DNA from: Sphingomonas sp. SORGH_AS_0950
Lineage (GTDB): Bacteria; Pseudomonadota; Alphaproteobacteria; Sphingomonadales; Sphingomonadaceae
DNA length: 64,000 bases
Direction of reading: 5' to 3'
NCBI RefSeq assembly: GCF_030818415.1
Contig: NZ_JAUTAE010000001.1
Coordinates: 2,630,001-2,694,000, forward strand
The first letter of the stretch is position 1, and each line of letters begins with the position of its first letter. This document shows, in pieces, positions 52,192-61,748 of this stretch. The translations under genes and the position numbers were made by a program. Below the pieces are notes generated by a model, which searched no databases, had not been told where the DNA came from, and saw only the letters and a list, made by a program, of their open reading frames with translations.

Positions 52192-54603
52192 TCACCCCGC
52201 CATCGCCTCCGCCGCCAGAGCCTCCGCCTCGATCAGCAACTCGTCGTCCGCAGTCCCCGTCGCCACCTTCTCGCGCCCGATCAGCACCAGCACCGGCACC
52301 GCCAGCGGGCTTACCCGCTCCAGATCGACATGCAGCATCGTGCCGCCCGCCCGGTCGAGCAAATTCGCCAGCCGCCCCACATCGGTCATCCGCGCCCGCG
52401 CATCGTCCCACGCCGCCTGGAGCAGCAGATGGCCGGGCTCGTACTTGCGTAGCACGTCGTAGATCAGGTCGGTCGAGAAGGTCACCTGCCGCCCGGTCTT
52501 GCGCTTGCCGGGATGCTGGCGGTCGACCAGCCCGCCGATCACCGCGACCTCGCGAAAGGCGCGCTTGAGGAGGTGCGATTGCTGGACCCAGTCGACGAAC
52601 TCGTTTTCCAGAATGTCGGGCGAGAAGAGGCTGGCCGGGTCGGTCACCTTCTCCAGCCCATAGCATGCCAGCGCATAGTCGCTGGCGACGAAGCCCAGCG
52701 GCTTCAGCCCCTGCGCCTCCATCCGCCTTGTGATCAGCATCCCCAGCGACTGGTGCGCGTTCCACCCCTCGAAGCTGTAGGCGACCATATAATGCCGCCC
52801 CTCGCGCGGGAAGGTCTCGACCAGCAACTGGCCGGGGCGGGGCAGGACCGAGCGGCGGTCCTGCATCTCCAGCCAGGCATGCACGTCCGCCGGGAAGCGA
52901 TCCCACTCGCGCCGGTCGGCCAGGAATTCGCGGACCCGGTCGGCCAGGCTGGTAGACAGCGGCATCCGGCTGCCGCCATAGGTCGGGATGCGCGCAGGGC
53001 GGGAGGTGGCGCGGACGATCAGGTCCTCGCCGTCGATCGATTCCACCTCCAGGCTCAACCCGGCGAAGAAGAAGGTGTCGCCCGGCGCCAGGGTCGCGGC
53101 GAATCCTTCCTCCACCCGGCCCAGCTGGCGGCCGTTGCGGAAGCGGACCTTCAGCATCGTCGCTTCCACGATGATCCCGGCGTTCAGCCGGTGCTGCGCG
53201 ACGAATTGCGGATGGGTGACGCGCCACGTCCCGTCCGGCTGCTGCACCAGCCGCTTGAACCGGTCATAGGCGCGCAGGGCATAGCCGCCGTCCGCGATGA
53301 AGCGCAGCACCCGGTCGAACGTCTCATCGTCCAACGCCGAATAGGGCATGGCCGAGCGGATTTCGCCCAGCAGCGCGCCCTGTTCGAACGGCGCGGCACA
53401 GGCGCAGGCCATGACATGCTGCGCCAGCACGTCGAGCGCGCCGGGGCGGAAGAGGTCGGGGTCCAGCTCGCCCGCCTCCACCGCGTCGAGCGCGGCGCGC
53501 GCCTCCAGATATTCAAAGCGGTTGCCGGGGACCAGGATCGCGCGGCTCGATTCGTCCAGCCGGTGATTGGCGCGACCGATCCGTTGGAGCAGGCGTGACG
53601 AGCCCTTGGGCGCACCCATCTGGATCACGCAATCGACATCACCCCAGTCGACGCCCAGGTCGAGGCTGGCGGTCGCGACCAGCGCGCGCAGTTGCCCGTC
53701 GGCCATCGCGCCTTCCACCTTCTGCCGCGCTTCCAGGGACAGCGAGCCGTGATGGACGCCGATCGGCAGGCTCTTGTCGTTCGCCTTCCACAGATCCTGG
53801 AAGATCAGCTCGGCCAGGCTGCGGGTGTTGCAGAAGACGATGGTGGTCCGGTTCGCCTCGATGACGCGCATGACCTGCGCGGCGGCATAGCGGCCCGAAT
53901 GGCCTGCCCAGGGAATGCGGTCCTCGGGCAGCAGGATCGCTATGTCCGGCGGCGCGCCGGGCTCGCCCGCGACGAGGCCGACCGCGTCGATATCGCCATC
54001 GGGCGCGAGCCAGGCGCGATAGCCGTCGGGGTCCGCCACCGTCGCCGACAGCGCGACCCGTCGCAGACCGGGCGACAGGTGCTGCAACCGCGCCATGCAC
54101 AAGGACAGCAGGTCGCCGCGCTTGCCGGTGGCAAAGGCGTGGACCTCGTCCACCACGATGGTCTTGAGTCCTGCGAACATGGTCGCGGCATCGGGATAGC
54201 TCAGCAGCAGCGACAGCGATTCGGGCGTCGTCAGCAGGATGTGCGGCGGCTTCACCCGTTGCCGCGCCTTCTTGTCCGACGAGGTGTCGCCGGTCCGCGT
54301 CTCGACCCGGATGTCGAGGCCCATCTCCTCGATCGGGGTCACGAGGTTGCGGCGGATATCGACCGCCAGCGCCTTCAGGGGCGAGACGTAGAGGGTGTGC
54401 AGCCCCTCGCTCGGTTGCTCGATCAACTCGGTCAGCGTCGGCAGGAACCCCGCCAGCGTCTTGCCCGCGCCCGTGGTGGCGACCAGCAGCGCGTGGCGGC
54501 CGGCGCGGGCTTCCTCCAGCATCGCCAACTGATGGGTGCGCGGGTGCCAGCCCTTGGCGGCGAACCAGTCGGTCAGGGCGGGCGGAAGGGAACCGGGGAG
54601 CAT
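52192..54603 (-). CDS. Ligase-associated DNA-damage-response DEXH-box helicase
   Basis: The protein is a superfamily 2 helicase of the Lhr type found beside ATP-dependent ligases in many bacteria. The Walker A motif is LLVATTGAGKTLAG (near residue 40), the DEVHA box is at TIVVDEVHAFATGKRG and the SAT motif at VALSATVADPDGY. Motif VI appears in SSRLLQRIGRANHRLDE near residue 345. The C-terminal part fits the Lhr core. The start at 54603 is chosen because the frame to 54630 would overlap the divergent exonuclease start (54623). Only 19 bases separate the two genes. The associated ligase is not in the window. Confidence 0.92.
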   Translation of the reverse strand: MLPGSLPPALTDWFAAKGWHPRTHQLAMLEEARAGRHALLVATTGAGKTLAGFLPTLTELIEQPSEGLHTLYVSPLKALAVDIRRNLVTPIEEMGLDIRVETRTGDTSSDKKARQRVKPPHILLTTPESLSLLLSYPDAATMFAGLKTIVVDEVHAFATGKRGDLLSLCMARLQHLSPGLRRVALSATVADPDGYRAWLAPDGDIDAVGLVAGEPGAPPDIAILLPEDRIPWAGHSGRYAAAQVMRVIEANRTTIVFCNTRSLAELIFQDLWKANDKSLPIGVHHGSLSLEARQKVEGAMADGQLRALVATASLDLGVDWGDVDCVIQMGAPKGSSRLLQRIGRANHRLDESSRAILVPGNRFEYLEARAALDAVEAGELDPDLFRPGALDVLAQHVMACACAAPFEQGALLGEIRSAMPYSALDDETFDRVLRFIADGGYALRAYDRFKRLVQQPDGTWRVTHPQFVAQHRLNAGIIVEATMLKVRFRNGRQLGRVEEGFAATLAPGDTFFFAGLSLEVESIDGEDLIVRATSRPARIPTYGGSRMPLSTSLADRVREFLADRREWDRFPADVHAWLEMQDRRSVLPRPGQLLVETFPREGRHYMVAYSFEGWNAHQSLGMLITRRMEAQGLKPLGFVASDYALACYGLEKVTDPASLFSPDILENEFVDWVQQSHLLKRAFREVAVIGGLVDRQHPGKRKTGRQVTFSTDLIYDVLRKYEPGHLLLQAAWDDARARMTDVGRLANLLDRAGGTMLHVDLERVSPLAVPVLVLIGREKVATGTADDELLIEAEALAAEAMAG

Positions 54604-54622
54604 CCCGAAGGATATAGGTATC

Positions 54623-55621
54623 ATGGTCAAGCTCGGCGACTGGATACAGCCCCATAAACATGGGATTTACGTGGCCCCCGCCGATGTGTGGGTGGACCCG
54701 TCCGAACCGGAGGCCAAGGCGCTGGTGACGCACGGCCATGCCGACCATGCGCGCGGCGGGCATGGCACCGTCTGGGCGACGCCCGAGACGCTGGCGATCA
54801 TGGCGGCGCGCTATGGCCCGCAGAACGGCGTCGAGGTCGCTTACGGCGAAACGATCCGGCTGGGCGAGGTGGAGGTCGGCTTCGTGCCCGCGGGGCATGT
54901 GCTGGGATCGGCGCAGATCGTGCTGGATTATCGCGGCGAGCGGGTGGTGGTGTCGGGCGATTACAAGCGCCGCTCCGACCCGACCTGTGCGGCCTTCGAG
55001 CCGATAAAGTGCGACGTCTTCGTCACCGAGGCGACCTTCGCGCTGCCCGTCTTTCGCCACCCGGAGACGGGGGACGAGATCGACAAGCTGATCGCGCGGC
55101 TCCACGCCAATCCGACGCGCTGCGTGCTGGTCGGCGCCTATGCGCTGGGCAAGGCGCAGCGGGTGATCGCCGAGTTGCGGGTGCGTGGGCATGAGGCGCC
55201 CATCTATCTCCACGGCGCGCTGGCGCGGCTATGTGCGCTCTATCAGGAGCTTGGGGTCGATCTGGGCGAACTGCGCATGGTGGCCGACACGCCCAAGGCG
55301 GAAATGGCGGGGCATGTGGTCATGTGCCCGCCCGGCGCGCTCAACGATCGCTGGTCGCGGCGGCTGCCAGAGCCCATCACCGCCATGGCCAGCGGCTGGA
55401 TGCGGGTGCGCCAGCGCGCGCGGCAGAAGAATGTCGAACTGCCGCTGATCCTGTCCGACCATGCCGATTGGGACGAACTGACCCGGACGCTGACCGAAAT
55501 CGCCCCGCGCGAGGTGTGGGTGACGCATGGGCGCGAAGAGGCTCTGGTCCACTGGTGCGAGACGCGTCAGATGAAGGCGCGGGCGCTGGCGCTGGTGGGG
55601 TTCGAGGATGAGGATGATTGA
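54623..55621 (+). CDS. Ligase-associated DNA exonuclease (metallo-beta-lactamase fold)
   Basis: The protein is a beta-CASP-type metallo-beta-lactamase, predicted to trim DNA ends in the ligase-associated repair set with the divergent helicase. The metal site is visible: ALVTHGHADHARGG near residue 35 (HxHxDH), a further His in VGFVPAGHVLGSAQI, an Asp in VVVSGDYKRRSD, and a late His in LILSDHADWDEL. The start at 54623 is the only one that avoids running through the helicase gene. 332 aa is usual. A family A repeat (inverted, 55634-55663) follows just after the stop. Confidence 0.9.
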   Translation: MVKLGDWIQPHKHGIYVAPADVWVDPSEPEAKALVTHGHADHARGGHGTVWATPETLAIMAARYGPQNGVEVAYGETIRLGEVEVGFVPAGHVLGSAQIVLDYRGERVVVSGDYKRRSDPTCAAFEPIKCDVFVTEATFALPVFRHPETGDEIDKLIARLHANPTRCVLVGAYALGKAQRVIAELRVRGHEAPIYLHGALARLCALYQELGVDLGELRMVADTPKAEMAGHVVMCPPGALNDRWSRRLPEPITAMASGWMRVRQRARQKNVELPLILSDHADWDELTRTLTEIAPREVWVTHGREEALVHWCETRQMKARALALVGFEDEDD

Positions 55622-55633
55622 GGGGGCGGGAAC

Positions 55634-55663
55634 GTGGCCTTCGACTTCGCTCAGGCTGAACGG
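55634..55663 (-). repeat. Dispersed repeat, family A, copy 9
   Basis: Full-length inverted copy beginning GTGGCC, 12 bases after the exonuclease stop. Confidence 0.85.
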
Positions 55664-55680
55664 AGATTTGTCCCTTAACC

Positions 55681-55711
55681 CCGTTCAGGCTGAGCGAAGT
55701 CGAAGCCCAAG
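55681..55711 (+). repeat. Dispersed repeat, family A, copy 10
   Basis: Copy with two differences (CAGGCTGAGCGAAG and AAGCCC), facing copy 9 and just before the end of opgH. Confidence 0.8.
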
Positions 55712-55719
55712 GCAATCCC

Positions 55720-57519
55720 TCACACCAAGGCCAAAGGCCGGGCAGGATCCGCCACCACCGACCCCGGCACCGCGAACACGCCCTTCTTCGCCAACCGCTC
55801 GCCGGGCCGGACCTTGGCCGTCTCCATCGCCAGCCACGGCGCCAGCAGCAGCCCCAGCGTCACCGGCGACAGCCACGCGCCCAGCACCGGGTTCAGGAAC
55901 GACACCCCCAGGAACACCACGCCCAGCGCCAGATGCCAGCGATAGCGCGGCATCGCATCCGCCGCCGCCAGCCCGTCGCGCACCCGGCTCTGCGGGTTCC
56001 AGCCCGATGGCTTGCCGCGCATGATGTTGACGAGGTCGATCGTCTGGGTCAGCGCGATTCCCGGCGCGGTCAGGATCGACAGCGGCACGTCGAGCGCCAC
56101 CGAGGCCAGGATTGCGCGCGCGCCGCCATAGCTGGCCCGGCGTTCGCGGTCGGCCATCGCCCAGACGATACTCAGCAGCTTCGGCCCGAACAGCAGGATC
56201 AGCGTCACGACCAGCACCCGCGCCGACGTCACCGCACGCACCGTCGCGGCATCGTCGGACAGGCTCTGCGCGATCGAGGTGGCGATCAGGATCAGCCAAG
56301 CGGGCGAGGTCAGATAGGCCGAGGCGCCGATCAGCAGCTGCAACCGGCTGATCCAGTGGAAACCGCTCGCGCCCAGCAGTTTCAGATGCTGGGTATTGCC
56401 CTGCGCCCAGCGCCGGTCGCGCACCGCCTGGTCGATCAGCGTGGGGGGATATTCCTCGAAACTGTCCTCGACCATCAGCATGTGCAGCCGCCAGCCGCGC
56501 CGCCGCAGCAACGCCGCCTCGACCATGTCATGGCTCATGATCGTGCCGCCGAAGGGCGGACGGCCGGGCAGGTCGGGCAGGCCGCAACTCTCGGCAAAGG
56601 CGCGGATACGGATCAGCGCGTTATGTCCCCAGAAGGTCGATTCGGATCCCGACCACCAGACCAGCCCGGCGGTCGAGATCGGGCCGTAGAACCGGCTGGC
56701 GAACTGCATCCAGCGCTGGAAGAAGGTCGTCGCGCCGATGATCATCGGCACGGTCTGGAGAAGCGCGATCGAGGGGCGTTGCTCCATGATCTGCGCCATG
56801 CCGACGATGGTGTCGCCGCCCATCAGGCTGTCGGCATCGAGCATCAGCATGAAGTCGTAGGCCGCACCCTGGTTGCGGATCCAATCGGCCACATTGCCGG
56901 GCTTGCGCCCGACATTCTCGGTCCGGCGGCGATAATAGAGCGGCACCGCCAGCCAGGGGGCGAGCTTTTCCCAGGCGGCGCGCTCCTCGGCCTCGGCGGC
57001 TTCGCCCGAATCGGACAGGACGAAGAAGGCGAAACGGTCGGCCGCCCCCGCCCGGTCGATCATGACGGCCATGCGCGCGATCCGGTCGAACACCGCATCG
57101 ACATCCTCGTTATGCACCGGCACCAGCACCGCAGTCCGCGCGGTCGGCGGCGCCGCCCCCTTCGGCGCGGGGGTGATGCCCGGATGCGCGCGCGAGATCA
57201 GCAGGACGAAACCGATCGCCGCCGTCACGAAGCCGAACGAGATCCAGGCGAACAGCGGAAAGAACAGCAGCAGCAACAGCCCGTCGAGCAGGTTCAGCCC
57301 GTCGCTCAACAGGGCTTCCTTGACCGCGGCCGAGGCGGCGGTCGCCAGCAACCCGGTCAGCAGCACCAGCAGGAGCCGGCGGGTCAGGATATCGTCGGGC
57401 GCCAGATTGACCCCGGCGCGCGGCTCGGGCGCGGAGTGCGGCGGCGGCGGGCCATCGAAACGCTGCACCGCCATGGTCAGCGGTGCGGGCGGCGGCATGA
57501 TGGCGCGCGGATGGGTCAC
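55720..57519 (-). CDS. opgH: Glucans biosynthesis glucosyltransferase MdoH/OpgH
   Basis: OpgH elongates the glucan backbone of osmoregulated periplasmic glucans at the inner membrane. It is a GT2 enzyme with the DxD-type motif in DFMLMLDADSLMGGDTI (near residue 210) and a QxxRW-like DRRWAQGNTQHL near 350. Membrane segments lie at the N-terminus (LLLVLLTGLLATAASAA, then LLLLFFPLFAWISFGFV) and in the C-terminal third. The start is the GTG at 57519, overlapping the opgG stop (GTGA); an ATG at 57498 is also possible. About 599 aa, shorter than the roughly 850 aa enterobacterial protein because N-terminal and C-terminal extensions are absent. Confidence 0.9.
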   Translation of the reverse strand: MTHPRAIMPPPAPLTMAVQRFDGPPPPHSAPEPRAGVNLAPDDILTRRLLLVLLTGLLATAASAAVKEALLSDGLNLLDGLLLLLFFPLFAWISFGFVTAAIGFVLLISRAHPGITPAPKGAAPPTARTAVLVPVHNEDVDAVFDRIARMAVMIDRAGAADRFAFFVLSDSGEAAEAEERAAWEKLAPWLAVPLYYRRRTENVGRKPGNVADWIRNQGAAYDFMLMLDADSLMGGDTIVGMAQIMEQRPSIALLQTVPMIIGATTFFQRWMQFASRFYGPISTAGLVWWSGSESTFWGHNALIRIRAFAESCGLPDLPGRPPFGGTIMSHDMVEAALLRRRGWRLHMLMVEDSFEEYPPTLIDQAVRDRRWAQGNTQHLKLLGASGFHWISRLQLLIGASAYLTSPAWLILIATSIAQSLSDDAATVRAVTSARVLVVTLILLFGPKLLSIVWAMADRERRASYGGARAILASVALDVPLSILTAPGIALTQTIDLVNIMRGKPSGWNPQSRVRDGLAAADAMPRYRWHLALGVVFLGVSFLNPVLGAWLSPVTLGLLLAPWLAMETAKVRPGERLAKKGVFAVPGSVVADPARPLALV

Positions 57520-59027
57520 GGCAGGAAGACCGGGGTAAGCACCGTCTCGGTCAGCGCCCTGGTCCCGCGCTTCAGGAACAGGCGGACATCGGCGGGGCCC
57601 TGACCTTCGGGTGCGATGTCGGCGGTGACGCGCCAGCGATTGGGCTGTCCCACCACCGGATAGGCGGCCTGGGTCAGCAGCTTGCCGCGCGTGACCGAAA
57701 TATCGGCCGTCACGCCGCTCTGCCGGTCGAGCCCGGCCAGCACGGGGCCGGTAAAGTCGACCACCAGCTTGCGCGCGCCCGGCGTCGGCTCCGCACCGGG
57801 CCGCCCGGCCGCGCCGGTCCACAGGTCCACCGCATGGGCGACGGCCGGGACGATGGTGGGATCGGTCGATCCCCAGCTCAGGCGATAGTCGAACTGCCGT
57901 TTCTGCCCCGCCTTGGGCGCATCAGCGGGGTTCCAGAAGGCGACGATATTGTCGACCGTCTCCGATGCGGTGGGAAAGGCATAGAGCATCACCTGGCCCC
58001 GGCCCCAATCGCCCTGCGGCTGGACCCACAGATTCGCGCGGCGGTCGTAAAAGGCCCCGTCGTCCTGGTAATGATCGAAGTCCCGGTCGCGCTGGAGCAG
58101 GCCGAAGCCGCGCGGATCGGTGTCGGCGAAGCTGTCGAGCGTCGGGCGCGGCGGATTGACCAAAGGCCGCCACAGCCGCTCGCCCGCGCCGGTCAGCAGC
58201 GCGAGGCCGTCCGAATCGTGAATCTCGGGCCGCCAGTCGCTGCCCGCCGCCCGGTTGCCCTCGCCATACCAGAACATGCTGGTCGCGGGCGCGATGCCCA
58301 GCCGCTCGACATCGCGGCGGAAGAACAGCACCGCCGAGACGCGCTGCTCGACGCCCGCCGCACCCTTTTGCGACTCGATCCGATACGCCCCCGCGACGCT
58401 GGGCCCGTCGAGCAGTGCATGGACGGTATAGCCTTGCGCGCCGGTCCGCTCGATCCAGAAGTCGGTGAAGGCGGGAAATTCCTCGCGCCCGTCGATGCCG
58501 GTGTCGATCGCGATACCCCGCGCCGACAGGCCATATTGGTCCTGCGCGCCCGCCGTGCGGAAATAGGAGGCGCCCTGAAAGGCCAGCCAGTCGCTCTTGC
58601 CGTCGGCCGTCATCGCGCGGAACCCGGCGATGCCCAGCGGCGGCGCATGGCCCGCCTCGGCGGTGAACAGCGCGGGCGAGAAGGGCACGGCGCGCGCCTG
58701 GCCGTTCGCGACGATGTTGATGCCGACCGGATTGGGGGCATAGCGGCCCAGCGGGAACAGGCGGATGCCGCCCGCCAGCGTGCGGTCGTCGCGATACCGG
58801 ATCGTGCCCACCGCGTCATAGTCGATCGCCGCCGCCGCCTCGACCTTGACCTGGGGGCGATAGGGCTGGCGCGCCAGTTCTTCCGCCCGCCTTTGCAGCG
58901 CGGTCCAGGAAAAGGGCTGGGGGGCGCCGGTCGCGCCACCGGGGGCAAGCGCCTGGGCGGCGAGGCGTGGCGATACGCCCAGAATGGCGAGGGCCGCGAC
59001 CAGTTCACGGCGATTGGCCTGCATCAT
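57516..59027 (-). CDS. Periplasmic glucan biosynthesis protein MdoG/OpgD-type, Tat-exported
   Basis: The protein is of the OpgG/OpgD family, which shapes or branches the osmoregulated periplasmic glucans made by OpgH. It begins with a signal containing twin arginines (ANRRELVAALAILGVSPRLA), as in OpgD proteins that use the Tat pathway. The family core is seen in TGAPQPFSWTALQRRAEELA and SDWLAFQGASYFRTAGAQDQYG, and QPQGDWGRGQVMLYAFPT near residue 310. The start at 59027 (two ATGs in a row) has GGAGACG upstream; the frame to 59078 is less likely. Its stop overlaps the opgH start. Confidence 0.9.
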   Translation of the reverse strand: MMQANRRELVAALAILGVSPRLAAQALAPGGATGAPQPFSWTALQRRAEELARQPYRPQVKVEAAAAIDYDAVGTIRYRDDRTLAGGIRLFPLGRYAPNPVGINIVANGQARAVPFSPALFTAEAGHAPPLGIAGFRAMTADGKSDWLAFQGASYFRTAGAQDQYGLSARGIAIDTGIDGREEFPAFTDFWIERTGAQGYTVHALLDGPSVAGAYRIESQKGAAGVEQRVSAVLFFRRDVERLGIAPATSMFWYGEGNRAAGSDWRPEIHDSDGLALLTGAGERLWRPLVNPPRPTLDSFADTDPRGFGLLQRDRDFDHYQDDGAFYDRRANLWVQPQGDWGRGQVMLYAFPTASETVDNIVAFWNPADAPKAGQKRQFDYRLSWGSTDPTIVPAVAHAVDLWTGAAGRPGAEPTPGARKLVVDFTGPVLAGLDRQSGVTADISVTRGKLLTQAAYPVVGQPNRWRVTADIAPEGQGPADVRLFLKRGTRALTETVLTPVFLP

Positions 59028-59160
59028 CGGCTCGGCGTCTCCATCGGTGAATCCATCCGTCCCTCGCTGGCGGGACATGGCTCGTGGTGCAACGCAGCAT
59101 GCGATGATCGGTTGCTCTGTTACTGTCGAACCAACGGCAGCAAAGGAAAGTATAATATAT

Positions 59161-59189
59161 TTGACCGGGCTGACGGGATCGATTATGAC
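59161..59189 (+). promoter_or_regulatory. Candidate promoter of the orphan transcript
   Basis: TTGACC, 17 bases, then TATGAC (59184-59189). The -10 box matches four of six positions. It reads toward the terminator at 59427. Confidence 0.35.
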
Positions 59190-59426
59190 TAAGGCAAATC
59201 AAGAGGGGGGCTCTTGAATGACCGAAAAGTGCAGGCGGATCCTGTGTTCGATCCGTCCGTCGCGTTCCCTTACATAACAGACAATGATGAAGTCGCGCAT
59301 CCTTGCGATGCGCCGACGATGTTGTTCGGCGGCCGATGGCTGGCGCGGCATCTGTTTGTCTTGTCAGGACGAAAGCGGGCGAGCGCCGTTTGCGATCCGC
59401 TTCGTCGACCGTTTACCCCAGCCTGT

Positions 59427-59459
59427 CCCGCCCGGTTCGTGCCGGGCGGGGCTTTTTTC
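59427..59459 (+). terminator. Rho-independent terminator without an upstream gene
   Basis: TCCCGCCCGG and CCGGGCGGGG form a strong stem around TTCGTG, followed by CTTTTTT. On the other strand no T run follows, so the plus strand is the likely direction. Confidence 0.8.
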
Positions 59460-59516
59460 GCGTATCGCGAACGGCGCTCCCCCGCCGGGTATCAAATATT
59501 TCCGTCGCTGTGACGG

Positions 59517-60131
59517 TTATTTCGCCTCGGACAGCAGTTTCTGGGCCTCGGCCCCGGCCCAGTCGAATCCGCCCGTCACCCGCCAGATCTCCTTGCCGTC
59601 CGCGCCATAGAGGATCGTGGTCGGCAGATTGGCCTGGTAATGGACGCTCAACCCCAGCTTGGGGTCGAGATAGACGGGCAGCGCGTCGAGCGTCCGGCCC
59701 GCCAGGAACGGCTTCACCTTGGCCGCCTCGTCCTGCGCGACCGCGATCACCGCGACCTTGCCCTTCAGCCGCTCGGCCGTGGCGGCCAGCGTCGGCATCT
59801 CGGCGACGCACGGCCCGCACCAGGTCGCCCAGAGATTGACCAGCACCGGCTTGCCCCGGAAATCGGCCAGCGTCGTCGGCTTGCCGTCGAGCGTGGTGAA
59901 GCCCAGCGTCGGAGCCGCTTCGCCCTTGTGGCTGCGGTTCACCGCCCCGGCGGGCTTGGGCGCGTCGGGCGTCGAGGCGACTTCGCCGCCGATCACTTCC
60001 CCGCCGGTCACTTCGCCGCTCGAAACTTCGCCGGTGGCGGTGTTGGCGGCTTGCTCCGGCGCGGGGCTTTGCTTATCGCACCCGGCGACCATCAGCCCCA
60101 GGAGACAGGCGATCACGGTACGCGACGACAT
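59517..60131 (-). CDS. TlpA-like thiol:disulphide reductase lipoprotein
   Basis: The protein is a thioredoxin-fold reductase of the TlpA type, which acts on disulphides in the periplasm, often for cytochrome maturation. The active site [15 protein letters not shown] lies near residue 105. A lipobox (LMVAGC) in the first 18 residues anchors it in a membrane. Before the domain is a low-complexity repeat with [20 protein letters not shown]. The start (60131) is the ATG before the lipobox. It overlaps head-to-head with the argH start at 60130, so the two genes have almost no promoter space between them. 204 aa. Confidence 0.88.
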   Translation of the reverse strand: MSSRTVIACLLGLMVAGCDKQSPAPEQAANTATGEVSSGEVTGGEVIGGEVASTPDAPKPAGAVNRSHKGEAAPTLGFTTLDGKPTTLADFRGKPVLVNLWATWCGPCVAEMPTLAATAERLKGKVAVIAVAQDEAAKVKPFLAGRTLDALPVYLDPKLGLSVHYQANLPTTILYGADGKEIWRVTGGFDWAGAEAQKLLSEAK

Positions 60132-61515
60132 GGGCGGCTCCAACGCAATGTGGGGCGGGCGCTTCGCAGAAGGTCCCGCCGCGGTGATGCGCGAGATAAA
60201 CGCGTCCATCCCCTTCGACAAGCGACTGTGGAAACAGGACATCGCCGGGTCGAAAGCGCATGTCGCCATGCTGGGCAAACAGGGCATCGTCTCGGCCGAG
60301 GACGCCGCGACGATTTCCGCCGGGCTGGACCGGGTCGCCGAGGATTATGCCGCGAACGGCGTGGCCGAGGACCTGACCCTCGAAGACATCCATATGCAGA
60401 CCGAGGCGAAGCTGGCCGCGCTGATCGGCCCGGTCGCGGGGCGGCTGCACACCGCGCGGTCGCGCAACGACCAGGTGGCGACCGATTTCCGCCTGTGGGT
60501 GCGCGACGCGATCGACGAGACGCTGACTGCGCTGGGCGCGCTGCGCGAGGCGTTGCTGATCCGCGCGGAAGAGCATGCCGACAGCGTGATGCCCGGCTTC
60601 ACCCATCTGCAATCCGCGCAGCCGGTGACCTTGGGCCATCACCTGATGGCCTATCACGAGATGATCGTGCGCGACGCCAGCCGCTTCGCCGATGCGCGTG
60701 TGCGGATGAACCAGTGCCCGCTGGGCTCGGCGGCGCTGGCGGGGACGGGCTTTCCGGTCGATCGGCACATGACGGCGGCGGCGCTGGGCTTCGATGCGCC
60801 GACGCGCAACTCGCTCGATGCGGTCAGCGACCGGGACTTCGCGATCGACTATCTGCAGGCGGCGACCAACTGCTCGCTGCACCTGTCGCGGCTTGCGGAA
60901 GAATTCGTGCTCTGGGCGTCGCAGCCCTTCGGCTTCGTGGCGCTGTCCGACCAGTGGTCGACCGGCAGCTCGATCATGCCGCAGAAGCGCAACCCCGACG
61001 CGGCCGAACTGGTGCGCGGCCATGCCGGGCGGATCATGGGCTGCATGACCAGCCTGATGGTCACGATGAAGGGCCTGCCGCTCGCCTATTCCAAGGACAT
61101 GCAGGACGACAAGCCGCCGGTGTTCGAGGCGCACGACCTGCTGGCGCTGTCGATCGCGGCGATGACGGGCATGATCCAGAGCGCGACCTTCCGCACGGAA
61201 CGGATGCGCGGCGTCGCCGAGGCGGGCTTCTCGACCGCGACCGACCTGGCCGACTGGCTGGTGCGCGTCGGCGGCATCCCCTTCCGCGAGGCGCATCACA
61301 TCACCGGTCGCGCGGTGAAGCTGGCCGAGGAGAAGGGCTTGATGCTGCACCAGTTGGGAATCGACGAGCTGACCGGCATCGACGCGCGCATCGATGAGCG
61401 CATCTATGACGTGCTGTCGGTCGACGCCTCGGTCGCCAGCCGGGTCAGCTTCGGCGGCACCGCGCCCGCCAATGTCCGCGCCGCCATCGCGACCGCGCGG
61501 GGCCTTCCCGCATGA
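60130..61515 (+). CDS. argH: Argininosuccinate lyase
   Basis: ArgH splits argininosuccinate into arginine and fumarate, the last step of arginine synthesis. The sequence starts [15 protein letters not shown], and the fumarase/aspartase superfamily signature [16 protein letters not shown] is near residue 285. [16 protein letters not shown] and [16 protein letters not shown] are also typical. The start could be the ATG at 60130 or 60148 (MWGGRF). Neither has a clear ribosome site, and 60130 overlaps the divergent tlpA-like start. 461 aa is usual. The downstream small lipoprotein gene overlaps by four bases and lysA follows, so argH-lysA form a unit. Confidence 0.96.
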   Translation: MGGSNAMWGGRFAEGPAAVMREINASIPFDKRLWKQDIAGSKAHVAMLGKQGIVSAEDAATISAGLDRVAEDYAANGVAEDLTLEDIHMQTEAKLAALIGPVAGRLHTARSRNDQVATDFRLWVRDAIDETLTALGALREALLIRAEEHADSVMPGFTHLQSAQPVTLGHHLMAYHEMIVRDASRFADARVRMNQCPLGSAALAGTGFPVDRHMTAAALGFDAPTRNSLDAVSDRDFAIDYLQAATNCSLHLSRLAEEFVLWASQPFGFVALSDQWSTGSSIMPQKRNPDAAELVRGHAGRIMGCMTSLMVTMKGLPLAYSKDMQDDKPPVFEAHDLLALSIAAMTGMIQSATFRTERMRGVAEAGFSTATDLADWLVRVGGIPFREAHHITGRAVKLAEEKGLMLHQLGIDELTGIDARIDERIYDVLSVDASVASRVSFGGTAPANVRAAIATARGLPA

Positions 61516-61748
61516 GGCGGGCGCTCGTCCTGCTGGTCGCGCTGGGCCTGAGTGCTTGCGGCGCGGCCAACCGGCTGCAACCGCCCAAGGGCGAGCAACT
61601 GCCCGTCGCGCCGCGCGGCGCCACCGTCCGCCCCACGGCGCAGCAATTGCTGACGCCGACCCCCCAACAACGCCCGCAACGCTCCGACGAACTGATGACC
61701 CAGTCGCAGGAACGGCGTTCGGACGAATTTGATTTGCCCCCCCGCTGA
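61512..61748 (+). CDS. Small LptM-like lipoprotein
   Basis: A 78-residue lipoprotein: signal peptide ([14 protein letters not shown]) with a lipobox Cys near residue 16, followed by a short polar Pro/Gln/Arg-rich tail. The position between argH and lysA is shared with LptM/LppL-type lipoproteins in other proteobacteria; LptM helps assemble the LptD lipopolysaccharide translocon. The [11 protein letters not shown] segment only loosely resembles the conserved segment after the Cys, so the assignment is moderate. It overlaps argH (ATGA) and lysA (TGATG). Confidence 0.65.
   Translation: MRRALVLLVALGLSACGAANRLQPPKGEQLPVAPRGATVRPTAQQLLTPTPQQRPQRSDELMTQSQERRSDEFDLPPR

Larger units (their letters stand above)
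59028..59516. other. 489-base gap between opgG and tlpA-like gene, possible orphan transcript
   Basis: No recognised gene. A plus-strand terminator stands at 59427-59459 with no plus-strand gene before it. A TTGACC (59161-59166) with TATGAC 17 bases on may be a promoter. Several short frames exist (59214-59513 from TTG reads through the terminator) but none looks like a known protein. A non-coding RNA of about 270 bases would fit. Confidence 0.4.

Noticed and set aside
59214..59513. A 99-codon frame after opgG
   Set aside because: It starts at TTG without a ribosome site and reads straight through a strong terminator, so it is not a likely gene.
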